From: Bacillota bacterium
Lineage (GTDB): Bacteria > Bacillota > Clostridia > Lachnospirales > Lachnospiraceae
Length of the DNA stretch: 64,000 nt
Reading direction: 5' to 3'
Assembly (NCBI GenBank): GCA_023663285.1
Contig: JAMPHT010000001.1
Coordinates: 62,001 to 126,000 of the forward strand
Below the pieces are notes generated by a model, which searched no databases, had not been told where the DNA came from, and saw only the letters and a program-made list of their open reading frames with translations. This document shows, in pieces, positions 8,776 through 17,672 of the stretch (positions are counted from its first letter, which is position 1; each line of letters begins with the position of its first letter). The translations under genes and the position numbers were made by a program.

Positions 8776-10411
8776 TTTCCATGTTCTGCTGGATCTCCGC
8801 GTTCTGACTTAAAGGTCTGAAGCCGTCCCGCCTGTCCGTCCGAAAAGGTGCAAGGGGAATACCGTTTGCGCCGTAGACCCTCACATCCCCATAATTGGTC
8901 CAAAGGTATCTGGCGTAAACCGGACTGACGACGCCGGGCGCAGATACATGGATCCTGCTGTCCCGGATCTCCACTGCCGCCGGAACATACTTTACGTCCT
9001 CTCCTGCGATCTCAAACCCCAGGCTTTCCTCAGGGAGCGCTGTCCTGTCATATCCGGGCCGCTCGGCCCCGGCAGGATTTTCCGTCACCCGAAAACCTCC
9101 GTCTGTATTCTTAAAGTGCAGGATCAGTTCTCCGTCCCCTCTCTCCGCATAGTCAAACAAAGGTCCCGCTGCGTCAGCCACAGCTTCAAAGCCATAAGCC
9201 AGCGCCATGGCCTGGCTGCACATCCTCTCTCCCACCTTCTGTTTCATTTTCGGATGAATGTCATTGTACACACCCTGGTCGATAATACAGGTCATCGCCG
9301 TATTTTTCACCGTATCATACACCCTGTTCTGGGCCTCTCTGATCAGACACCAGTTCTTGAAGTCCGGGTCCTGCCTGTACCGGTGCATGGGAAGCTGGGC
9401 AAAGATAAAGGGCAGGGAATCGTCCCGCCAGTCCTCCCGCCACTGCCTGATCATGCGGGCAAACAGCTTCCGGTAAAGGTGGGGCAGATGGTCGTCGCTC
9501 TCCCCCTGATAATAGAGAAAACCCTTTAAGGAATAGGGCAGCACCCGCTTCAGCATACATTCGTACAGGCCCCCCGGCCGAAAGGGATTGCTGCAGCCCA
9601 TGGGCCCCGGCCATTTGCACTCGCCCACACGCTCCAGCACCTCAGACCATTCCATGTTCGGATCCTCCGCATAGCAGAGCTCCGCCTTTCTGTCAAACTC
9701 CGCCTGATATATGACATACTCGTCATATTCTCTCAACTGCTCCGCCTCCGTCTTTCCCGCCACCGCCGCGTCATAGATATCCAGGTAGATCTCCAGCTCT
9801 CTGTCCTCGGCCATGGCCTCTCTGGGCATCCAGGCGGAGGCGGAGGTTCCGCCCCAGTTACAGCCAATGATCCCCACCGGCACCCCCAGCGCCTCCTGCA
9901 GCTTCGCGCCGAAGAAATAGCCCACCGCCGACCAGTATTTCGTTCCCGCATCCCCGAAGCACTCCCAGCACGTCTCTGCCTCGGACTTAAAAAATGCCTC
10001 GTCCATGTATGCCTTTTTCTGAGTGTAGTAAAAGCGCAGCATATCGTTTGCGGGACGGCTCAGCGCCTCCTTCTCCGCGCAGTTTTGCAGCTCATATTCC
10101 ATGTTGGACTGACCTCCCGCAAGCCAAACCTCCCCCACGGCAAGACCATGCCGCACAAGCTGCTCCTCCCCGCAGGTCACCTGCAGCAAATGCCCCACCC
10201 CCGCCTCCAGAGGCGGCAGCCAGATCTCAAACCTGCCGCCGCGGACATATGCGCTGCCCCGGCTTTCCTGCACTCCCGAACCGTCCAGCTTTTCTCCCCG
10301 GACCACTGCCTCCACCAGCTTCCCCTCCGGGCCGCTGCCGAATACCGCAATGTTCCTGCCTCTCTGCAGGACACTGTTATCACTGAAAATTGCCGCCAGC
10401 TGTAATTCCAT
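8762..10411 (-). CDS. Sialate O-acetylesterase-like SGNH hydrolase
   Basis: 549 residues related to sialate/carbohydrate O-acetylesterases, which remove acetyl groups from sugars. The SGNH nucleophile block VWLAGGQSNMEYEL is near residue 100, the oxyanion Gly/Asn block GIIGCNWGGTSASAWM near 185, and FLYYQGESD near 300 is the third conserved block. A DxxH-type C-terminal dyad is expected around INDIHPK (YNDIHPKMK). No signal peptide is visible, so it appears cytoplasmic and would act on imported oligosaccharides. AAAGGAATG lies before the ATG. No transporter or other sugar gene is adjacent, so sialic acid specifically is not shown. Acetyl-xylan or other acetyl-glycans are alternatives. Confidence 0.78.
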   Translation of the reverse strand: MELQLAAIFSDNSVLQRGRNIAVFGSGPEGKLVEAVVRGEKLDGSGVQESRGSAYVRGGRFEIWLPPLEAGVGHLLQVTCGEEQLVRHGLAVGEVWLAGGQSNMEYELQNCAEKEALSRPANDMLRFYYTQKKAYMDEAFFKSEAETCWECFGDAGTKYWSAVGYFFGAKLQEALGVPVGIIGCNWGGTSASAWMPREAMAEDRELEIYLDIYDAAVAGKTEAEQLREYDEYVIYQAEFDRKAELCYAEDPNMEWSEVLERVGECKWPGPMGCSNPFRPGGLYECMLKRVLPYSLKGFLYYQGESDDHLPHLYRKLFARMIRQWREDWRDDSLPFIFAQLPMHRYRQDPDFKNWCLIREAQNRVYDTVKNTAMTCIIDQGVYNDIHPKMKQKVGERMCSQAMALAYGFEAVADAAGPLFDYAERGDGELILHFKNTDGGFRVTENPAGAERPGYDRTALPEESLGFEIAGEDVKYVPAAVEIRDSRIHVSAPGVVSPVYARYLWTNYGDVRVYGANGIPLAPFRTDRRDGFRPLSQNAEIQQNMETGSR

Positions 10412-10489
10412 TGCTTCTCATTCCTTTCCGCCGATCTGCCAAAAACGCTCCTGTCATATGCGGCCGCCCTACTATGACACGGATGTCAT

Positions 10490-10858
10490 TTATCTTTGTA
10501 TGTATTGAACTCCACAGGCATTACATACAGAGACATACCCTCCATCCTCTTCTCTCACAAAGAGCAGCTTGCCGCAGCTGCTGCAGCTGCGGATACGAAT
10601 GCCCGCTCCCGCCTGGTCGGAAGGCAGTTCTCCTGAATTCGATTCCTTTTGCATGGACGGTTTGTTGTCCATGGATTGTCGGCTGTCCTCTCCGGCATCG
10701 GACAGGGGTGTTCTCTGCCGGGGCTTTTCTGCCGCAGGCTCCGCAGATCTCTCCTCCGGTTCCTCCGCGTGCATCTGCAGCTCTTCAAGATCCTCCTCCA
10801 GACCAAACAAAGTAAGCTGGCCGTCCTCGTCAAAATTGTCAAATATCCGAATATCCAT
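10490..10858 (-). CDS. Small zinc-ribbon protein, function unknown
   Basis: 122 residues from the ATG at 10858 (AAAGGAG upstream; the frame opens earlier at 10915 without a site). The N-terminal 40 residues are acidic (FDNFDEDGQLTLFGLEEDLEEL), and the middle is low-complexity and charged. The C-terminus has a two-Cys-pair ribbon, CSSCG ... CNACG, which should bind one zinc. Just beyond the stop lies an ATGACA/TGTCAT hairpin (10474-10489) without a U run. It follows the polytopic protein at 10961 by about 100 bases on the same strand. Function cannot be assigned; an RNA- or DNA-associated scaffold is a guess. Confidence 0.6.
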   Translation of the reverse strand: MDIRIFDNFDEDGQLTLFGLEEDLEELQMHAEEPEERSAEPAAEKPRQRTPLSDAGEDSRQSMDNKPSMQKESNSGELPSDQAGAGIRIRSCSSCGKLLFVREEDGGYVSVCNACGVQYIQR

Positions 10859-10960
10859 GAGTATCTCTCCTTTGGATGCTTCTATCTCTGAAATAAAGTA
10901 TACTCCAAACAGCATAACAGCGCAAGCATACCCGCAAAAGGCTACGGTTCACACTTCCAG

Positions 10961-12559
10961 TCATGCCGCCTCCGGTTTTAAAAACAGAGCGGCTGTCAGC
11001 GGAAATCCGTAGAAGAAAATCAGAACATATCTGACCAGCGCCATAGGCCCCAGCAGAACTGTCGCCATAGTCAGCAAAGGAATCAGCAGGGGCAGCAGAA
11101 GCCTTCCCCTTTTGCAGCGCCATAAATACATAAAGACTATCAGAAACATCAGAAAATACCAGCCCGGACTCAGCGCCAGAAAAGCCAGCGGCTTTTGCTG
11201 CGCTTCCCTTTCCCAGGAAATTTTTTCATAATAATCATGAAGTCCTTTCAGAAACACTGTCTCCGTCCCCGGCTCAGCTACCCTGTAATCAAAATAGCTG
11301 CTCCTGCCATAGGCGTCCTTATAACCGTCTACCACCGCGCCGGGATACCAGAAATCTACCGTATTCACCAGAAATGAATTGAGATAGGTCAGGGGATGCT
11401 CCACACCCCACTTTGCCCATAATCGAAAGAATTCTCCGGAAGCGCTGTCAAAGCCCTCCCGGTCAAAACCGCTTTTCACCGGATCGGACACCGTGGACTT
11501 GTAATCCTTCAGATTTTTTTCCGGCAGCACACGATAAAGCAGCTCCAGATCCCCAGCCTCCAGAGAATCATGATCATAATGATATACCCTGGCCATCTGC
11601 TGGATGGGCACGGAAAGCATTTCCTCCACTCCGCCGGGCGTAACTCCCAAAAAATAATACAGGGGACCCACGTAAATCCCATACAGAAGTAAAACAGCCC
11701 CCACCAGAACAGCATATCGTTTCCAGTGCTTTCTGCAGAAGAAAAACAAGATCGCCAGCATGATCAGGGCGATATAAAGCCCGTTATTGCGCAGGATCAT
11801 GGTGCCAAGCACCGCCAGAACAAAACATACCTGGGTTCCCTTTTCGGCGAAAAAGCGCTCCTGCTCTCCTGTGAGACGCAGCAAAAATATCATAAACAGC
11901 AGCTCACAGGCAGTAAACAGCACATCCTTTGTAACACATATGGAAAATAACTGAAATACCGGCGACGATCCGTAAAAAAGCAGGGTAAGGATCCTGCCGG
12001 GGCGTCCGATTCCGCATTTTTTCATATAGCCCACAGTCAGGGCCAGTACATTTACCATAAGCAGCATCTGAAGGATCACATAAACGCAGATCCCCACATT
12101 ATAACTGCCCGTGATCCTGTAAAAACCCTCCAGCAGACCGCCCACCAGCAGCACATGAAGCACCGGATGATGGGCTGTGAGCACGCCTGTCTGCACTGCC
12201 TCCCACTCCGCATAGGCGTCATAGGAAAATACGCCGGGAAAAATAGAAAAAAGCGCCGGCAGCCAGCAAAGCAGCAGCACTCCCGTGTAAAGCAGATGCA
12301 GCCTGAGAGGAGAAGCCTGCTCCTCCCCGCCGCTGCTCACACATTTCCGCCCTTTTGTCAGTTTATCCGCGCACTGCCAGATCCCATAGATAATAAGGGC
12401 CGCAAGACCGCTGCGCATAAGCCATTCTACATAAAAGCGGGCGTCCAGCAGATCCAGGGTATCCTGGGTATCCAGGCGGCTTCCCGCCGCATACAGGAAT
12501 CCGGTCATGATTCCCGTGACCGCTGCAAATACTATTTTTCTTGTCCTCTTTATCTCCAT
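10961..12559 (-). CDS. Polytopic membrane protein (DUF6020-like), possible lipid-linked sugar transferase
   Basis: 532 residues with about twelve membrane segments. A large loop between segments carries PGVFSYDAYAEW and HHPVLHV, with later TKDVLF and MILRNNGLY. This pattern recalls the uncharacterised DUF6020 membrane proteins of Firmicutes, which look like GT-C enzymes, but I cannot confirm the family without a profile search. A roughly 110-residue loop (EMLSVPIQQMARVYHYD and following) faces one side before the last membrane segments. It has a near RBS and an upstream AT-rich gap of 90 bases before cysK's end. It is the third GT-C-like protein in the first 13 kb. Confidence 0.55.
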   Translation of the reverse strand: MEIKRTRKIVFAAVTGIMTGFLYAAGSRLDTQDTLDLLDARFYVEWLMRSGLAALIIYGIWQCADKLTKGRKCVSSGGEEQASPLRLHLLYTGVLLLCWLPALFSIFPGVFSYDAYAEWEAVQTGVLTAHHPVLHVLLVGGLLEGFYRITGSYNVGICVYVILQMLLMVNVLALTVGYMKKCGIGRPGRILTLLFYGSSPVFQLFSICVTKDVLFTACELLFMIFLLRLTGEQERFFAEKGTQVCFVLAVLGTMILRNNGLYIALIMLAILFFFCRKHWKRYAVLVGAVLLLYGIYVGPLYYFLGVTPGGVEEMLSVPIQQMARVYHYDHDSLEAGDLELLYRVLPEKNLKDYKSTVSDPVKSGFDREGFDSASGEFFRLWAKWGVEHPLTYLNSFLVNTVDFWYPGAVVDGYKDAYGRSSYFDYRVAEPGTETVFLKGLHDYYEKISWEREAQQKPLAFLALSPGWYFLMFLIVFMYLWRCKRGRLLLPLLIPLLTMATVLLGPMALVRYVLIFFYGFPLTAALFLKPEAA

Positions 12560-12651
12560 TCCGCTTTTTGCTCCTGTACTCCGTATTTATAAGCCCGGAT
12601 ACAGTATATCATTTTATGGGCGGTGGGGCAAATGCTTTGCGCGTATAGGGG

Positions 12652-13587
12652 TCAGCTGGCGAAAAGCGGTGTGGACAGATATCTGTCCCCGGAATCCGGC
12701 AGCAATACCACGATATTCTTCCCTGCGTTTTCCGGCCTTGCCGCAAGGATCAATGCTGCCTTTAATGCCGCCCCCGATGAGATCCCCACAAGGATCCCCT
12801 CAGCCAGCGCAAATGCTTTTCCCTCTGCAAAAGCATCTTCATTTTCAATCGTAATTATCTCGTCGTAAACCTTTGTGTTCAACACATCCGGAACAAAGCC
12901 TGCCCCGATGCCCTGGATCTTATGGGCTCCCGGCGTTCCTTTGGAGAGGACGGGACTGGACGCCGGTTCTACCGCTACCACCTTTACATTCGGGTTCTGC
13001 TCCTTCAGATACTCTCCCACACCCGTGACCGTACCGCCGGTGCCCACGCCTGCCACGAAAATGTCCACCTTCCCTTCCGTCTGTCTCCAGATCTCCGGAC
13101 CGGTAGTGGCCTTATGGACAGCCGGGTTTGCAGGATTCACAAACTGCCCCAGGATAATGGAGCCTTCGATCTCCTGATTCAACTCCTCCGCCTTTGCGAT
13201 CGCCCCTTTCATTCCCTTTGCGCCTTCGGTGAGCACCAGCTCCGCCCCATATGCTTTCAAAAGGTTTCTCCGCTCTACGCTCATAGTATCCGGCAGGGTG
13301 AGGATCGCCTTATATCCCTTTGCCGCCGCCACAGCCGCAAGGCCGATTCCCGTATTTCCGCTGGTGGGCTCTATGATGGTCGCTCCCGGCTTTAATTTTC
13401 CTTTTTTCTCCGCGTCCTCGATCATGGCAAGGGCGATCCTGTCCTTTACGGAACCGGCAGGATTCAGGTATTCCAGCTTAGCTAAGAGCGTGACTCCCCG
13501 GACGCCCGCCTTTTCGCCGTAACGGTTCAGCTTTAAAATTGGTGTTCCTCCAATCAGTTCCAGTGTACTTTCTTTGATTTCAGACAT
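12652..13587 (-). CDS. cysK: Cysteine synthase A (O-acetylserine thiol-lyase)
   Basis: PLP enzyme that makes cysteine from O-acetylserine and sulfide. The lysine that binds PLP is in NPAGSVKDR near residue 45; [22 protein letters not shown] and GISSGAAL complete the cofactor and substrate sites. The length of 311 residues is standard. GAGGAGG precedes the ATG. It has its own perfect-consensus promoter within the end of the preceding gene, and a CCTAT-N7-ATAGG dyad in its leader, which suggests sulfur-responsive control by the neighbouring Rrf2 regulator. Confidence 0.95.
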   Translation of the reverse strand: MSEIKESTLELIGGTPILKLNRYGEKAGVRGVTLLAKLEYLNPAGSVKDRIALAMIEDAEKKGKLKPGATIIEPTSGNTGIGLAAVAAAKGYKAILTLPDTMSVERRNLLKAYGAELVLTEGAKGMKGAIAKAEELNQEIEGSIILGQFVNPANPAVHKATTGPEIWRQTEGKVDIFVAGVGTGGTVTGVGEYLKEQNPNVKVVAVEPASSPVLSKGTPGAHKIQGIGAGFVPDVLNTKVYDEIITIENEDAFAEGKAFALAEGILVGISSGAALKAALILAARPENAGKNIVVLLPDSGDRYLSTPLFAS

Positions 13588-13626
13588 AATTCGTTCCCTC
13601 CTCTTTCTTTTAATTTTGTTTCATCG

Positions 13627-13643
13627 CCTATTCTTTTGATAGG
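13627..13643. promoter_or_regulatory. Putative Rrf2/CymR operator in the cysK leader
   Basis: CCTAT-N7-ATAGG inverted repeat about 20-35 bases downstream of the expected cysK transcription start. The same half-sites recur at 16137-16161 (regulator promoter) and 16654-16670. A second TATAAT (13650-13645, minus strand) abuts the dyad, so a weaker proximal promoter is also possible. Confidence 0.5.
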
Positions 13644-13668
13644 TATTATATGTTTTATGGTTGAAGTT

Positions 13669-13697
13669 ATTATAGCGCCTCACAGCATACCTGTCAA
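13669..13697 (-). promoter_or_regulatory. Perfect-consensus sigma-A promoter of cysK
   Basis: On the minus strand TTGACA (13697-13692), a 17-base spacer and TATAAT (13674-13669). Both hexamers are perfect matches. It lies immediately after the stop of the MalY/PatB-like gene, so cysK can be expressed strongly and independently. Confidence 0.8.
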
Positions 13698-14918
13698 TCA
13701 TTTTTTTATATTATGCCTTTCCTGCAGGATCGCTGTCTTTAGCTGCTCCAGCGCTTTTTCCAGAGTCGCCCGCGGACAGGCCACGTTGAATCTTTGAAAG
13801 CCCTCTCCGGCCCTGCCGAATATTGCGCCGGAATCCAGCCAGAGCTTCGCTTTTTTCACAATCAGCTCTTCCAGCGCCGATCCGGACAGGCCAAGCCCTC
13901 TGAAATCCACCCAGACCAGATAGGTCCCTTCCGGCTCCGTCATGACAAGCCGGGGCAGTTCCCTTTCCAGATATGCTTTCATATAGCGGATATTGCCTGC
14001 CACATATTCCATCATTTCCTCATACCAGCTGTCCCCGTACCGGTACGCCGCCTCGCAGGCGGTCAGTCCCAGGGTGTTCAGCTGGCTGTAGCCCGCGGCC
14101 GCGATCTGCTTTTTGAACCGTCTGCGGAGTCCTTCATTGGGGATGAAAATATTGGACGCCTGCAGCCCTGCAAGGTTAAATGTCTTTGCCGGAGATGTAC
14201 AGGTAACTGAGATGTCTGCAAACTCCTTTTTCAAGCCTGCAAAAACAATGTGCTTTCTTTCTCCCCACACAAAATCCTCATGGATCTCGTCGCTCACCAC
14301 AGTCACATGATGCTTCAGACATATTTCTCCTATTCTTAATAATTCTTCCTCCGTCCACACCCTTCCCACCGGATTGTGGGGGCTGCACAGCAGAAAGAGA
14401 GTTGTTTTTTCCTCCGCTGCTTTTCTTTCAAAATCGTCAAAATCAATGTGATATTTTCCGTCCTTTCCCAAAACCAGATTGCTGCTGACAGCTTTCCTGC
14501 CGTTATCCTCTATCACCTCTGTAAAGGGATAATATACGGGCTGCTGGATCAGGACGCTGTCGCCCGCTTCCGTATAAGCCTTTACCGCCATGGCCAGCGC
14601 GAATACCACCCCCGGCGTTTTTACAAGCCAGTTCTCCTTTATTTCCCAATCATGCCGTCTGTCCATCCAGCCTGCCACGGCTTCAAAATAGCTTTGGCCG
14701 CTCTCGGTATAACCGAAAATCCCATGGTCTGTTCTTTTATGGATGGCGTCCAATATTTTATCCGACGTTTTAAAATCCATATCCGCCACCCAGAGAGGCA
14801 GAATATCCTCCGGTCTCCCCCGCTTTGCGGCAAAATCATATTTCAGGCAGTCCGTGCCTTTTCTTTCTGTCAATACATCAAACCCTGACGTATCAAAATC
14901 AAATTTTTCTTCCTGCAT
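13698..14918 (-). CDS. patB: MalY/PatB-family cystathionine beta-lyase (aminotransferase fold)
   Basis: 406-residue fold-type I PLP enzyme of the MalY/PatB family. It cleaves cystathionine or cysteine conjugates to give homocysteine or a thiol, pyruvate and ammonia. The N-terminal block LPLWVADMDF is diagnostic of the MalY/PatB branch. SPHNPVGRVW, VVSDEIHEDF (the Asp that contacts PLP) and SPAKTFNLAGLQ (the Schiff-base lysine) are all present. It begins 15 bases after the MetB/MetC-like gene, forming a two-gene operon that converts between cysteine and homocysteine. The regulator function seen in MalY is not implied by sequence. Confidence 0.87.
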   Translation of the reverse strand: MQEEKFDFDTSGFDVLTERKGTDCLKYDFAAKRGRPEDILPLWVADMDFKTSDKILDAIHKRTDHGIFGYTESGQSYFEAVAGWMDRRHDWEIKENWLVKTPGVVFALAMAVKAYTEAGDSVLIQQPVYYPFTEVIEDNGRKAVSSNLVLGKDGKYHIDFDDFERKAAEEKTTLFLLCSPHNPVGRVWTEEELLRIGEICLKHHVTVVSDEIHEDFVWGERKHIVFAGLKKEFADISVTCTSPAKTFNLAGLQASNIFIPNEGLRRRFKKQIAAAGYSQLNTLGLTACEAAYRYGDSWYEEMMEYVAGNIRYMKAYLERELPRLVMTEPEGTYLVWVDFRGLGLSGSALEELIVKKAKLWLDSGAIFGRAGEGFQRFNVACPRATLEKALEQLKTAILQERHNIKK

Positions 14919-14933
14919 ACAAACACCCCATTT

Positions 14934-16085
14934 TTATCCAAAGGATTCTATCGCCTGCCTTAGATCCCCGATCAGGTCATTTTTATCTTCGATTCCTGCG
15001 GAAAGCCGCAGTATCCTGTCCGTAAGCCCGTTCTTTATCCGCACCTCCTCCGGCACGTCCGCATGGGTCTGTGTGGTGGGATAGGTGAGAAGGGTCTCCG
15101 TTCCGCCCAGGCTTTCCGCAAAGGGAATCAGCTTTGTGGATCTCAGGATATGAAGCGCCAGCTCCCGGCTCTCCACCTCAAAGGTCAGCATACTGCCAAA
15201 CCCGCTTGCCTGGCTTTTACACACCTCATATCCTTTGCTGCCCGGTATTCCCGGATAGTAAACCTTTTTTACCTTCGGCTCGCCCAGAAGGAATTCCGCC
15301 AGCGCCTTTGCGTTCTCCTGAGCCTTTTCCATGCGGATCGGCAGCGTTTTGATACCTCTGATGATCAGCCAGCTGTCAAAGGGCGAAAGTCCCGAACCCA
15401 CGGTCTTTATGAGGAATCGAAGCCTGTCCGATATTTCCTGTGAATTTGTCACGATAAAGCCCGCAAGGGTGTCATTGTGCCCGCCCAGGAATTTCGTGCC
15501 GCTGTGGATGATAATGTCCGCCCCCAGCTCAAAGGGCTTTTGAAAATAGGGCGACATAAAGGTATTGTCCACGATCAGAAGAAGTCCGTGTTCCTTTGCG
15601 ATTTTTGACGCCCTGCGTATATCCACCACGTTCATCATGGGATTTGTGGGCGTTTCAATGAAGATCGCCCTGGTGTTCTCCTGTATGTAGTCCTCTACGT
15701 TTTCCGTGGAGCAGTCGATATGGCTGAACAGGATACCGTTCTTTTTATTCACATTGTCAAACAGCCGGATGCTGCCGCCGTACAGATCCGCATCCGTGAT
15801 CAGATGATCCCCCGGCTCAAACAGCTCCATCATCGCAGTGATTGCCGCCATTCCCGTGGAAAATGCCAGCGCGTCCACTCCGCCCTCAAGGGAGGCCACT
15901 ATTTTCTCCGCCTGCTGCCTGGTAGGATTCTGCAGCCTGCTGTAATCAAACCCTGTGCTTTTACCCACTTCCGGGTGGGCATAGGTGGCCGTCTGATAGA
16001 TGGGGAAGCTGATGGCCCCTGTCTTATCCTTATCATAATCTTTTCCGTTTCCGTAAATACACTTTGTTGCAAATCCATAGTTCAT
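14934..16085 (-). CDS. Cystathionine gamma-synthase / beta-lyase family PLP enzyme
   Basis: 383-residue Cys/Met-metabolism PLP enzyme. FDYSRLQNPTRQQAE, the lid tyrosine region, DADLYGGSIRLF, ETPTNP, IVDNTF and the PLP lysine block HSGTKFLGGHND are intact. The family spans cystathionine gamma-synthase (MetB), beta-lyase (MetC), gamma-lyase and O-acetylhomoserine sulfhydrylase, and sequence reading alone does not decide among them. Because a PatB-type beta-lyase follows 15 bases later, a gamma-synthase role here would complete trans-sulfuration from cysteine to homocysteine. It is divergent from the Rrf2 regulator across 121 bases that carry the CCTATC...GATAGG dyad. Confidence 0.85.
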   Translation of the reverse strand: MNYGFATKCIYGNGKDYDKDKTGAISFPIYQTATYAHPEVGKSTGFDYSRLQNPTRQQAEKIVASLEGGVDALAFSTGMAAITAMMELFEPGDHLITDADLYGGSIRLFDNVNKKNGILFSHIDCSTENVEDYIQENTRAIFIETPTNPMMNVVDIRRASKIAKEHGLLLIVDNTFMSPYFQKPFELGADIIIHSGTKFLGGHNDTLAGFIVTNSQEISDRLRFLIKTVGSGLSPFDSWLIIRGIKTLPIRMEKAQENAKALAEFLLGEPKVKKVYYPGIPGSKGYEVCKSQASGFGSMLTFEVESRELALHILRSTKLIPFAESLGGTETLLTYPTTQTHADVPEEVRIKNGLTDRILRLSAGIEDKNDLIGDLRQAIESFG

Positions 16086-16129
16086 TGCTTTTCCCCTCTC
16101 CCTGTTAAAATTTTCTACTTCACTATTTC

Positions 16130-16161
16130 TTGATTACCTATCATCCCTGTGGTAAGATAGG
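16130..16161 (+). promoter_or_regulatory. Promoter of the Rrf2 regulator with overlapping dyad operator
   Basis: TTGATT (16130-16135), 17 bases, TAAGAT (16153-16158). CCTATC (16137-16142) lies in the spacer and GATAGG (16156-16161) covers the -10, forming an inverted repeat with a 13-base centre. The half-sites match those in the cysK leader, which points to autoregulation and perhaps control of the divergent MetB-like gene. Confidence 0.5.
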
Positions 16162-16206
16162 TTTTAGGACAAATCACACAAACATCTATTTTGGGAGGTG
16201 ATCACT

Positions 16207-16638
16207 TTGAAGATTTCCACCCGCGGAAGGTACGCTTTTCGTATGATGGTAGACCTGGCGCAGCACTACAACGAGGGATTTATCGCACTCAAGGATATAT
16301 CTGCCAGACAGAATATTTCCAAGAAGTATCTGGAGCAGATCATTCCTTTCTTTAACCGCAGCAACCTGCTCCTTGCCAACAAGGGACACATGGGCGGTTA
16401 TCAGCTGGCAAGGCACCCCAGTGAGATCACCGTCAGGGAGATCCTGGAAAGCGCCGAGGGCAGCCTTACCCCTGTCAGCTGTATGGAAAATACTCCCAAC
16501 CTCTGCGAAAATGCGGACAGCTGTATGACTCTGCCTGTCTATCAGGGGCTTTACAAGGTCATTCTCGACTACCTGGACGGAATCACACTTTCAGACGTCA
16601 TCAGCCGGAAAAGGGACAGCTGCGAGTATTATATCTGA
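16207..16638 (+). CDS. cymR: Rrf2-family transcriptional regulator (CymR-like)
   Basis: 143-residue winged-helix regulator. It begins MKISTRGRYAFRMM, the typical start of CymR/IscR proteins, and contains the Rrf2 helix-turn-helix with ISKKYLEQIIPFF and the wing GHMGGYQLAR. C-terminal cysteines (SCMENTPNLCENADSC) could hold an iron-sulfur cluster as in IscR, or be structural. The start is TTG at 16207, placed five bases after GGAGGTGA; an in-frame GTG at 16198 overlaps that ribosome site. Its position facing the MetB-like/patB operon and near cysK matches CymR, the cysteine-metabolism repressor that works with CysK in Bacillus. Direct interaction here is inferred. Confidence 0.82.
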   Translation: MKISTRGRYAFRMMVDLAQHYNEGFIALKDISARQNISKKYLEQIIPFFNRSNLLLANKGHMGGYQLARHPSEITVREILESAEGSLTPVSCMENTPNLCENADSCMTLPVYQGLYKVILDYLDGITLSDVISRKRDSCEYYI

Positions 16639-16653
16639 CTTTTGCTTAGTATG

Positions 16654-16680
16654 CCTATCTATTTGATAGGTTTTATTATA
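16654..16680 (+). terminator. Hairpin after the Rrf2 gene: terminator, or third operator-like dyad
   Basis: CCTATC-TATTT-GATAGG followed by TTTTATTATA, 15 bases after the regulator stop. The geometry suits an intrinsic terminator, yet the half-sites are the same as in the two putative operators (CCTAT-N7-ATAGG, as at cysK). Confidence 0.5.
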
Positions 16681-16736
16681 TCACAGATTTCTTTTGTGTG
16701 CAATACACATATCTTGAAATTTGCTATAAGTACAGG

Positions 16737-17672
16737 TTACGCCTCATATTTCTCTATCAGCTTTATTACCGCCGTATTGGCGTAGGTCAGGGGTTCATTA
16801 TGCACAAAGAACACCACCATGTTAAAGGGAGCATACAGTGTTTCAAGGATATCCCCTTCATAGGGATCCAGGATATTTGCCAGGGGCTGCCCGGTCCTGA
16901 CCTCATCCCCCGCCTTTACCATGGGTTCAAAAATACCGGATTTCGCTGTTTTGATCAAGATCATGTCCTCATCATGTACGATTTTTGAATGCAGCCTGTC
17001 CGGTATACTGTACTTTAATAATCCCTGCCCGGAGAGAAAATTCATGACCGCCAGGACCGCCTGGCCAGCACTGTTCCTGTCGATCCGGGATGTGGTAGAG
17101 GTGTACAGGGAAAAAGCCTGGGTATTCCACACCTGCCAATTGTAATTCAAGGTGGTGGTATCATAAGGCCTCACCCTGCGGATGATGACATAGGGAAGGC
17201 CGAACTGCCTGGCCGTTTCCGGATCGCTGAAGCCCTCGTCCATCAGCCGCACATGGGGGACAAAATCCCCCGGCATATAAAAGGAAGTGAACTGGATTCC
17301 AAACCGGTACTCCGATATTTCCCGGAAAACGCCGTCCGCGATTCTCTGAGTGGTCTCCCCCAAGTCATATCCCGGAAACATTCTGTTGATATCCGTATTA
17401 TCCGTTGACCAGAATCTTTTCTGTATGTTCATGGAGTATGGATTGATGGAGGGAATGATCAGAATTTTATGTCCATCCGTGATTCTTCCCTCATCCTCCA
17501 GCTGCTTCAGCTTCTTTACCAGCTGGGAACAGCAGTATATCTGCTGTGCTTCATTTCCCCTGGAGCTGCCCACGATACAGACTTCCGCTTCTCCCGCTCC
17601 GAATTCATACCCTGTGACACGGAAGGTATCCCGATATATTCCCTTCAGTTCATAAATGATTCTTTTATTCAT
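16737..17672 (-). CDS. Aspartoacylase/succinylglutamate-desuccinylase-like protein lacking zinc ligands (probable pseudoenzyme)
   Basis: 311 residues of the AstE/AspA zinc-carboxypeptidase-like family. Compared with its neighbour at 17665-18627 the fold blocks align. The usual G-x-H-G-D-E reads SSRGNE, so the first zinc His is Arg38 while Glu41 stays. The DIH block reads Gln127-Phe-Thr129, losing the second His. The active-site Glu region reads LYTSTTS. The substrate Arg block DINRMFPG (94-101) is kept. The C-terminal barrel-sandwich domain (GDEVRTGQPLANI) remains. Catalysis by the normal zinc mechanism therefore looks impossible. The gene overlaps the end of the intact paralogue by 8 bases, so the two are coupled and may form a heteromer. 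A binding or scaffold role is inferred. Confidence 0.72.
   Translation of the reverse strand: MNKRIIYELKGIYRDTFRVTGYEFGAGEAEVCIVGSSRGNEAQQIYCCSQLVKKLKQLEDEGRITDGHKILIIPSINPYSMNIQKRFWSTDNTDINRMFPGYDLGETTQRIADGVFREISEYRFGIQFTSFYMPGDFVPHVRLMDEGFSDPETARQFGLPYVIIRRVRPYDTTTLNYNWQVWNTQAFSLYTSTTSRIDRNSAGQAVLAVMNFLSGQGLLKYSIPDRLHSKIVHDEDMILIKTAKSGIFEPMVKAGDEVRTGQPLANILDPYEGDILETLYAPFNMVVFFVHNEPLTYANTAVIKLIEKYEA

Noticed and set aside
16198..16206. GTG start for the Rrf2 regulator
   Set aside because: It overlaps the GGAGGTGA ribosome site; TTG at 16207 has correct spacing and gives the conserved MKIST start.
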